Shown: positions 23,031-32,301 of the stretch, piece after piece | How the letters are laid out: each line of letters opens with the position of its first letter | How positions within the stretch are numbered: position 1 is the stretch's first letter | Assembly: GCA_027923505.1 (NCBI GenBank) | Contig: BROI01000012.1 | Location: 372,001-436,000, forward strand | DNA: 64,000 bases | Source of the DNA: Mayamaea pseudoterrestris | Taxonomy: Eukaryota > Bacillariophyta > Bacillariophyceae > Sellaphorales > Sellaphoraceae | Direction of reading: 5' to 3' | Notes under the pieces: generated by a model | Database searches by the model: none | Told to the model about the DNA's origin: nothing | The model's input: the letters and a program-made list of their open reading frames with translations, nothing else | Position numbers and translations under genes: made by a program

Positions 23031-23530
23031 AATTTATGGTGTTGGCCACCCCCATCCTGCAGACCATTCCATGGTGTAGGCCTCCCGGCAGTCCGTTTTG
23101 CACCATTTCAGAACATCCTCATGTCAATGGCATACCCTGGACATGTTTTGCCTGACTCATTGGGTTGTTGTGTGGCCAGGGCACGGGGCAGTGTAGTGGT
23201 ATGATTCCATAATTTGGGGTGTTGGCCACCCATCCTGCAGACCATTCCATGGTGTAGGCCTCCCGGCAGTCCGTTTTGCACCATGTCAGACAATCCTCAT
23301 GTCAATGGCACACCCTGGACATGTTTTGCCGGACTCATTGGGTTGTTGGGTGATCAGGGCACGGGGCATTGTAGTGGTATGATTTCATTATTTCTGGTGT
23401 TGGCCACACCCATTCTGCAGACCATTCCATGGTGTAGGCCTCCCGGCAGTCCGTTTTGCACCATTTCAGAACATCCTCATGTCAATGGCATACCCTGGAC
23501 ATGTTTTGCCTGACTCATTGGGTATTTGGG
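23031..23530. repeat. satellite B, block 2 (about 3 copies)
   Basis: B units (ATAATTTATGGTGTTGG start) follow A at the same junction as block 1 (CACCAGTCT then TATAATTT). Confidence 0.95.
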
Positions 23531-24799
23531 TGGCCAGGGCATGGGGCGTTTGACAGGGAAGAATCTGCAACTTGTGGTGTTGGACATATCCACATTGGAG
23601 GCCGTACCCATGGTGTCACCCTCCAGGCAGTCCTTTTTGCACCATTTGAGACTCTGCACCTGTCAATTACATACCCTGGACATGTTTTCCCTGACTCATT
23701 GGGTAATTGGGTGGCCAGGGCATGGGGCGTTTGACAGGGAAGAATCTGCAACTTGTGGTGTTGGCCATACCCACAGTGGAGGCCGTACCCATGGTGTCAG
23801 CCTCCAGGCAGTCCTTTTTTGCACCATTTGAGACTCTGCACCTGTCAATGGCATACCCTGGACATGTTTTGCCTGACTCATTGGGTATTTGGGTGGCCAG
23901 GGCATGGGGCGTTTGACAGGGAAGAATCTGCAACTTGTGGTGTTGGCCATACCCACAGTGGAGGCCATACCCATGGTGTCAGCCTCCAGGCAGTCCTTTT
24001 TGCACCATTTGAGACTCTGCACCTGTCAATGGCATACCCTGGACATGTTTTGCCTGACTCATTGGGTATTTGGGTGGCCAGGGCATGGGGCGTTTGACAG
24101 GGAAGAATCTGCAACTTGTGGTGTTGGCCATACCCACAGTGGAGGCCGTACCCATGGTGTTAGCCTCCAGGCAGTCCTTTTTGCACCATTTGAGACTTTG
24201 CACCCATACCCTGGACATGTTTTGCCCGAAACATTGGGTATTTGGGTGGCCAGGGCATGGGGCGTTTGACAGGGAAGAATCTGCAACTTGTGGTGTTGGC
24301 CATACCCACAGTGGAGGCCGTACCCATGGTGTTAGCCTCCAGGCAGTCCTTTTTGCACCATTTGAGACTTTGCACCCATACCCTGGACATGTTTTGCCCG
24401 AAACATTGGGTATTTGGGTGGCCAGGGCATGGGGCGTTTGACAGGGAAGAATCTGCAACTTGTGGTGTTGGCCATACCCACAGTGGAGGCCGTACCCATG
24501 GTGTTAGCCTCCAGGCAGTCCTTTTTGCACCATTTGAGACTTTGCACCCATACCCTGGACATGTTTTGCCCGAAACATTGGGTATTTGGGTGGCCAGGGC
24601 ATGGGGCGTTTGACAGGGAAGAATCTGCAACTTGTGGTGTTGGCCATACCCACAGTGGAGGCCGTAACATGCTGTCAGCCTCCAGGCAGTCCTTTTTGCA
24701 CCATTTGAGACTCTGCGCCTGTCAATAGCATACCCTGGACATGTTTTGCCTGACTCATTGGGTATTTGGGTGACCAGAGCATGGGGCGTTTGACAGGTC
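23531..24799. repeat. satellite B', block 2 (about 7 copies, three nearly identical)
   Basis: B' units with the private variant TTTGACAGGGAAGAATCTGC. Three consecutive 172-bp units starting near 24,121, 24,293 and 24,465 share the same short deletion (TTGCACCCATACC) and the variant GCCCGAAACATT, so they arose by a recent local amplification. The block ends at GGGGCGTTTGACAGGTCAAT and switches to A. Confidence 0.95.
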
Positions 24800-27700
24800 A
24801 ATGACAACTTGTCACCAGTCTCAGCCCGCAGATGCCGTGACATTCAAACGCCCCTACAGCAAGATCTGTAGGTGCCCAAAATACACCAGATTGGTGCCAA
24901 CATCATTGTTCAGGCTGCGCTACAAGATGGTAGGCTTGGCTGGTGTCTCAGAGGATGGCAAAGTATTTGGTGACAACTTGTCACCAGTCTCAGCCCGCAG
25001 ATGCCGTGACATTCAAACGCCCCTACAGCAAGCCCTGTAGGTGCCCAAAAAACACCAGAATGGTGCCAACATCATTATTCAGGCTGAGCTCCAAGATGGT
25101 AGGCTTGGCTGGTGTCTCAAAGGATGGCAATGTATTTGGTGACAACTTGTCACCAGTCTCAGCCTGCAGATGCTGTGACATTCCAATGCCCTTACAGCAA
25201 GCCCTGTAGGTGCCCAAATTACACCAGAATAGTGCCAACATCATTATTCAGGCTGTTCTCCAAGATCATAGGCTTGGCTGGTGTGTCAGGGGATGGCAAT
25301 GTATTTGGTCACCAGTCTCAGCCCGCAGATGCCGTGACATTCAAACGCCCCAACAGCAAGCCCTGTAGTTGCCCAAAATACACCAGAATGGTGCCAACAT
25401 CCTCATTCAGGCTGCGCTACAAGATGGTAGGCTTGGCCGGTGTCTCAGGGGATGGCAATGTATTTGGTGACAACTGGTCACCAGTCTCAACCCGCAGATG
25501 CCGTGACATTCAAACGCCCCTACAGCAAGATCTGTAGGTGTACAAAATACACCAGATTGGTGTCACATCATTATTCAGGCTGCGCTACAAGATGGTAGGC
25601 TTGGCTGGTGTCTCAGGGGATGGCAATGTATTTGGTGACAACTTGTCATCAGTTTCAGCCCATAGATGCCGTGACATTCAAGCGCCCCTACAGCAAGCCC
25701 TGTAGGTGCCCAAAATACACCAGAATGGTGCCAACATCATAATTCAGGCTGCGCTACAAGATGGTAGGCTTGGCTGGTGTCTCAGGGGATGGCAATGTAT
25801 TTGGTGACAACTTGTCACCAGTCTCAGCCTGCAGATGCCGTGACATTCAAACGCCCCTACAGCAAGCCCTGTAGGTGCCCAAATTACACCAGAATGGTGC
25901 CAACATCATTGTTCAGGCTGAGCTCCAATATGGTATGCTTGGCTGGTGTCTCAGGGGATGGCAATGTATTTGGTGACAACTTGTCACCAGTCTCAGCCCG
26001 CAGATGCCGTGACATTCAAACGCCCCTACAGCAAGATCTGTAGGTGCCGAAAATACACCAGAATGGAGCCAACATCCTTATTCAGGCTGCGCTACAAGAT
26101 GGTAGGCTTGGCTGTTGTCTCAGGGGATGACAATGTATTTGGTGACAACTTGTCACCAGTCTCAGCCTTCAAATGCCGTGACATTCAAACGCCCCTTCAG
26201 CAAGCCCTGTAGATGCCCAAAATTCACCAGAATGGTGCCAACATCATTATTCAGGCTACGCTACAAGATGGTAGGCTTGGCTTTTGTCTCAGGGGATGGC
26301 AATGTATTTGGTGACAACTTGTCACCAGTCTCAGCCCGCAGATGCCATGACATTCAAACGCCCCTACAGCAAGCCCTGTAGGTGCCCAAAATACTCCAGA
26401 ATGGTGCCAACATCTTCATTCAGGCTGAGCTCTAAGATGATAGGCTTGGCTGGTGTCTCAGGGGATGGCAATGTATTTAGTGACAACTTGTCACCAGTCT
26501 TAGCCCGCAGATGCCGTGACATTCAAACGCCCCTACAGCAAGCCCTGTAGGTGCCCAAAATACACCATAATGGTGCCAGCATCATTATTAAGGCTGCACT
26601 ACAAGATGGTAGGCTTGGCTGGCGTCTCAGGGGATGGCAATGTATTTGGTGACAACTTGTCACCAGTCTCAGCCCGCAGATGCCATGACATTCAAATGCC
26701 CCTACAGCAAGCCCTGTAGGTGCCCAAAATACTTCAGAATGGTGCCAACATCCTAATTCAGGCTGCGCTACAAGATGGTAGGCTTGGCTGGTGTATCAGG
26801 GGATGGCAATGTATTTGGTGACAACTTGTCACCAGTCTCAGCCCACAGATGCTGTGACATTCAAATGCCCCTACAGCAAGACCTGTAGGTGCCCAAAATA
26901 CACCAGATTGGTGTCAACATCAGTATTCAGGCTGCGCTACAAGATGGTAGGCTTGGCTGGTGTCTCAGGGGATGGCAATGTATTTGGTGACAACTTGTCA
27001 CCAGTCTCAGCCCGCAGATGCTGTGACATTCAAATGCCCCTACAGCAAGCCCTGTAGGTGCCCAAATTACACCAGAATAGTGCCAACATCATTATTCAGG
27101 CTGCGCTACAAGATGGTAGGCTTGGCTGGTGTTTCAGGGGATGGCAATGCATTTGGTGACAACTTGTCACCAGTCTCAGCCCACAGATGCCATGACATTC
27201 AACGCCCCTACAGCAAGCCCTGTAGGTGCCCAAAATACACCATAATGGTGCCAGCATCATTATTCCGGCTGCACTACAAGATGGTAGGCTTGGCTGGTGT
27301 CTCAGGGATGGCAATGTATTTGGTGACAACTTGTCACCAGTCTGAGCCCACAGATGCCGTGACATTCAAACGCCCCTACAGCAAGCCCTGTAGGTGCCCA
27401 AAATACACCAGATTGGTGTCAACATCATTATTCAGGCTGAGCTCCAAGATGGTAGGCTTGGCTGGTGTCTCAGGGGATGGCAATGTATTTGGTGACAACT
27501 TGTCACCAGTCTCAGCCCACAGATGCCGTGACATTCAAACGCCCCTACAGCAAGCCCTGTAGGTGCCCAAAATACACCAGAATGGTGCCAACATCATTAT
27601 TCAGGCTACGCTACAAGATGGTAGGCTTGGCTGGTGTCTCAGGGGATGGCAATGTATTTGGTGACAACTTGTAACCAGTCTCAGCCCGCAGATGCCATGA

Positions 27701-27852
27701 CATTCAAATGCCCCTACAGCAAGCCCTGTAGGTGCCCAAAATACACCAGAATGGTGCCAACATCATTATTCAGGCTGCGCTACAACAAGGTAGGCTTGGC
27801 TGGTGTCTCAGGGGATGGCAATGTATCTGGTGACAACTTGTCACCAGACTCA
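24800..27852. repeat. satellite A, block 3 (about 18 copies)
   Basis: The longest A block. A subset of units has CTGAGCTCCAAGATGG in place of CTGCGCTACAAGATGG. One unit has lost the centre of the first dyad, so GGTGACAACTTGTCACC is reduced to GGTCACC at 25,307-25,313. The block ends with CACCAGACTCATAATTT, the A-to-B junction. Confidence 0.95.
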
Positions 27853-28175
27853 TAATTTACTGTCAGGGTGTTGGCCACCCCCATCCTGCAGACCATTCAA
27901 TGGTGTAGGCCTCCAGGCAGTCCGTTTTGCACCATGTCAGACCATCCTCGTGTCAAGGGCTCAACCTTGACATGTTTTGCCTGACTCATTGGGTTGTTAG
28001 GTGGCCAGGGCATGGGGCATTGTAGTGGTATGATTCCATAATTTGGGGTGTTGGCCACACCCAGCCTGCAGACCATTCCATGGTGTAGGCCTCCAGGCAG
28101 TCCGTTTTGCACTATTTCAGACCATCCTCATGTCAATGGCACACCCTGGACATGTTTTGTTTGCCTCATTGGGTA
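27853..28175. repeat. satellite B, block 3
   Basis: B units follow the third A block. The first has a small insertion (TACTGTCAGGG). Confidence 0.9.
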
Positions 28176-28560
28176 TTTGGGTGGCTAGGGCATAGGGCGT
28201 TTGACAGGTCAGAATCTACAACTTGTGGTGTTGGCCAAACCCAGCCTGCAGACCATTCCATGGTGTAGGCGTCCAGGCAGTCCGTTTTGCACTATTTCAG
28301 ACCATCCTCATGTCAATGGCACACCCTGGACATGTTTTGCTTGACTCATTCGGTATTTGGGTGGCTAGGGCATAGGGCGTTTGACAGGTCAGAATCTACA
28401 ACTTGTGGTGTTGGTCAAACCCAGCCTGCAGACCATTCCATGGTGTAGGCCTCCAGGCAGTCCGTTTTGCACCATTTGAGACTCTGCACCTGTCAATGGC
28501 ACACCCTGGACATGTTTTGCTTGACTCATTGGGTATTTGGGTGGCTAGGGCATAGGGCGT
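28176..28560. repeat. hybrid B/B' satellite units
   Basis: These units combine the B' joining segment (TTTGACAGGTCAGAATCTAC) with the B body (CCCAGCCTGCAGACC, CAGGCAGTCCGTTTTGC). They are recombinants between the two forms. Confidence 0.85.
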
Positions 28561-30045
28561 TTGACAGGTCAGAATCTACTACTTGTGGTTTTGGCCATAC
28601 CCACCGTGGAGGCCATTATATAATGTAGGCCTCCAGGCAGTCCTTTATGCACCATTTGAGACTCTGCACCTGTCAATGGCATACCCTGGGCATGCTTTGC
28701 CTGACTCATTGGGTATTTGGGTGGCCATGGCATAGGGCATTTGACAGGTCAGAATCTGCAACTTGTGGTTTTGGCCATACCCACCGTGGAGGCCGTACCC
28801 ATGGTGTCAGCCTCCAGCCAGTCCTCTTTGCACCATTTGAGACTCTGCACCGGTCAATGGCATACCCTGGACATGTTTTGCCTGCCTCATTGGGTATCTG
28901 GGTGGCCTAGGCATGGGGCGTTTGACAGGTCAGAATCTACAACTTGTGGTGTTGGCCATACCCACAGTGGAGGCCGTACCCATGGTGTCAGCCTCCACGC
29001 AGTCCTTTTTGCACCATTTGAGACTCTGCACCTGTCAATGGCATACCCTAGAAATGTTATGCCTGACTCATTGGGTATTTGGGTGGCCAGGGCATGGGGC
29101 GTTTGACAGGTCAGAATCTACAACTTGTGGTGTTGGCCATACCCACAGTGGAGGCCGTACCCATGGTGTCAGACTCCAGGCAGTTCTTTTTGCACCATTT
29201 GAGACTCTGCACCTGTCAATGGCATACCCTGGACATGTTTTGCCTGACGCATTGGGTATTTGGGTGGCCAGGGCATGGAGTGTTTGACAGGTCAGAATCT
29301 ACAACTTGTGGTGTTGGCCATAATGGTGTCAGCCTCCAGGCAGTATTTTTTGCACCATTTGAGACTCTGCACCTGTTAATAACATACCCTAGACAGGTTT
29401 TGTCTGACTCATTAATGGCACACCCTGGACATGTTTTGCCTGACTAATTGGGTATTTAGGTGGCCAGGGCATGGGGCATTGTAGTGGTATGATTCCATAA
29501 TTTGGGGTGTTGGCCACACCCAGCCTGCAGACCATTCCATGGTGTAGGCCTCCAGGCAGTCCGTTTTGCACCATTTCAAACCATCCTCAGTCAATGGCAC
29601 ACCCTGGACATGTTTTGCCTGACTCATAGGGTTGTTGGGTGGCCAGGGCATGGAGCATTGTAGTGGTATGATTCTGTTGGGGTGTTGACCACACCCAGCC
29701 TGCAGACCATTCCATGGTGTAGGCCTCCAGGCAGTCCGTTTTGCACCATTTCAAACCATCCTCAGTCAATGGCACACCCTGGACATGTTTTGCCTGACTC
29801 ATTGGGTTTTTGGGTGGCCAGGGCATGGGGCATTTGACAGGTCAGAATCTAAAACATGTGGTGTTGGCCATACCCACAGTGGAGGCCGTACCAATGATGT
29901 CAGCCTCAAGGCAGTCCTTTTTGCACCATTTGAGACTCTGCACCTGTCAATGGCATACCCTGGACATGTTTTGCCTGACTCATTGGGTTGTTGGGTGGCC
30001 AGGGCATGGGGCATTTGACAGGTAAGAATCTAAAACTTGTGATGT
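28561..30045. repeat. satellite B' block 3 with a short B block (29,400-29,830)
   Basis: B' units run from 28,561 to about 29,400. A truncated unit and B units carrying a shared short deletion (ATCCTCAGTCAATGG) follow up to about 29,830, then a last B' unit. The satellite ends near 30,045 within CTTGTGATGTTGGCC. Confidence 0.9.
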
Positions 30046-30576
30046 TGGCCAGCCTTAATTGTCTTTTTAGCCATTGCCACCTTTAGACAAGGTATATGTG
30101 AGTTACTATGACACATACAATGTTGGACAACTTTTTCCCCTGGCAAAACAGGAGTAGATATACTGTATTCTGTGCGACTGTACCTGTATGTTATGCAGCA
30201 GCAGTGGCAGCACCCTCAGAAGTTTGGCCATCCCCATCATTTGAAGCATTCCCAACTTTCATTAGGATTTTGGTAAGGTAATCTACCTCTACAAACTTGG
30301 CAGTCATGCAAATCTTTCTAGTTTTGGGAATAGACATGCTAGTTTTCACATAGCTAATTATCCCGTAAGTTGCCACACCACACCACCAGGTCCACTGGGA
30401 ATCTCCATCAATTACAAACTTTGCCACCATGGGCCAAACTATCAATGAGGCCAACAGAATCAAACAAAACTGGCAAGCTCAAGTTTTGGGAAAGCTGTGG
30501 TTGTAGATGGGTGAAATAAAACAACAGCGCAGTCTATGAATCCGATTCATTCATATTAGTGCAATAAGATCATCTA
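30046..30576. other. gene-free spacer after the satellite
   Basis: Unique sequence without a supported gene. A 90-codon minus-strand frame at 30,191-30,463 has no recognisable domain and no supporting context. Confidence 0.5.
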
Positions 30577-30830
30577 TAGCTGAATCCAAAGAGCTACGGT
30601 ATGGGAGGGCAGTTCAGATATCCATCCACACAGGAACCAACTCCGGTGCTACAGTGCATAGCTTTCCATTTCTACCCCCAATTGTAGTCTTGCTCCATCA
30701 ATCCTGGTTGGCTAGGCTTGGGGACATGCTAGTGGTGAGATTCAGGGGGAAAATCATACATAGCTGATTCCTACCAGCTACAATATGGGAGGACAATCCA
30801 GACATTTACACAAGAACAAGCTCCATGGGA
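30577..30830. repeat. 185-bp diverged tandem duplication (D)
   Basis: TAGCTGAATCCAAAGAGCTA... TATGGGAGGGCAG at 30,577-30,615 recurs as TAGCTGATTCCTACCAGCTA... TATGGGAGGACAA at 30,762-30,800, followed in both by CACA(C)AGGAACCAACTCC-like sequence. The second copy runs straight into array C. Confidence 0.7.
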
Positions 30831-31860
30831 TGGAGACTATGCCAAGCCTTGGCGCCCTTCCACTACCATGGCAGGACAGCATTGTCCTGTTTGACTGATC
30901 AATGATGCACTGAAGCCTCCTTCATCAAGTGGTTGGAGCCTGGTTGGTGTTGGTGTTGGCAGTCAGCTGGTGTGGTTGTTTTTACACAGTCTATGGAGCA
31001 TTGGCCAGAGCTTGGTCCGAGCCTGGGGCATGAAATCCATTTGTGGGATGTTGAACAGTCACAAACATATATGTTTTGGATTTGTGCACAAGAATGGATC
31101 ATTCCATGTGCTTGTGGGTGCCAGAGCAAGTGGCATATAGCAGGAACAATGGCTAGGCCTATCATTTTATGGTTCGTAAAACAATGAAATGGAAACTATA
31201 CCAAGCCTTGGCACCCTTCCACTACCATGGCAGGACAGCATTGCCCTGTTTGACTGATCAATGATGCACTGAAGCCTTCTTCATCAAGTGGTTGGAGCCT
31301 GGTTGGTGTTTGGCAAGCTGGTGTGGTTGTTTCCACACAGTCTCTGGAGCATTGGGCAGAGCTTAGCCAGAGCATGGGGCATGAAAGCCATTCCATGGGA
31401 TGGAACAGTCACTAACATTCATATCTTGGGTTTCTGCGCAAGAATGGATCATTCCATGTGCTTGTGATTGCCAGAGCAAGTGGCATATAGCAGGAACAAT
31501 GGCTAGGCTGATAATTTTATGGTTCATAAAACAATGAAATGGAGACTATTCTGTGCCATGGCGCCCTTCCACTACCATCACAGGACAGCATTGGCCTATG
31601 TGACTGATCAAAGATGCACTGAAGGTTCCTTTAACAAGTGGTCGCAGCCTGGTTAGGGTTTGGAAGTCAGTTGTTGTTTCCACACATTCTCTGGAGCATT
31701 GGCCAGAGTGTGGCCAGAGCCTAATATTTCTAAGTTCTTGTCATGGGATGTAGAGCAGTCATTGAAATAATCAGTTTGGGTTTGTGCGCATGACTGGATC
31801 ATTCCGTTCTTGTGGGTGCCAGAGCAAGTGGGTTTTCCATGTGCCAACCACAGCAAAGTG
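30831..31860. repeat. array C, about three copies of a 350-358-bp unit
   Basis: Units start near 30,834, 31,192 and 31,542 with GGAGACTAT...GCCTTGGCGCCCTTCCACTA, and continue through CAAGTGGTTGGAGCCTGG, CTGGAGCATTGG and GAATGGATCATTCCATGTGC. Copies 1 and 2 are similar; copy 3 is more diverged and loses its end. No coding capacity is evident. Confidence 0.85.
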
Positions 31861-32301
31861 TCAGTGGGATTAGTGTGATTGATGAGCCAATCTTGCTAGC
31901 TTGATTCTACAAGCTGGATTGCCTGACTAGTACTTCAACATGCGGCAATGTTATGTATATTGGGGAAAACTTCTCATCAGTCCCAACCCAGCCAGCAGTC
32001 ATGACTTCCAACACATTGTACACTAAGCGCGATACAACTTGGTCGGTGACGTATTTCGAGCGTTTCACGACGCACGCCGGCCGTGCGGCTTGGCGCGTTC
32101 CGCCACCATGGCGTCCACACGAGTCGAAAGCTTCCGCGTTGCAACAACGAGGTCAAGTCGCTGCGTGCGGACCGAGCCTCATAACTGCTACTGTTTACGG
32201 TGTATCAAGGGACTGATAAATTACACTATTGCAGTAAAGGATTAAAGCCAAGAGCAAGGCAAATTTTTCTCCTGCTTTTACACTGAAAGCATCGTATCAT
32301 C
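31861..32301. other. upstream region of the J-domain gene
   Basis: No gene is seen. Short open frames at 31,953-32,245 look non-coding. The promoter of the following gene should lie here, but I cannot point to a convincing core element. Confidence 0.5.

Noticed and set aside
17094-24799. Hammerhead ribozyme in the satellites
   Set aside because: The conserved CTGATGA and GAAA core elements are not present in A, B or B' units.
15338-27855. Dozens of 88-codon frames in satellite A
   Set aside because: The period is not a multiple of three, the shared start is mostly not ATG, and each frame crosses unit borders by frame rotation.
18280-30025. Frames of 70-230 codons on both strands in satellite B/B'
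   Set aside because: They arise from the repeat structure and occur on both strands over the same bases. No start context or family resemblance.
14996-30045. Tandem repeats resembling a CRISPR array
   Set aside because: The whole 169/180-bp units repeat without unique spacers, there are no cas genes, and the genome is eukaryotic. It is satellite DNA.
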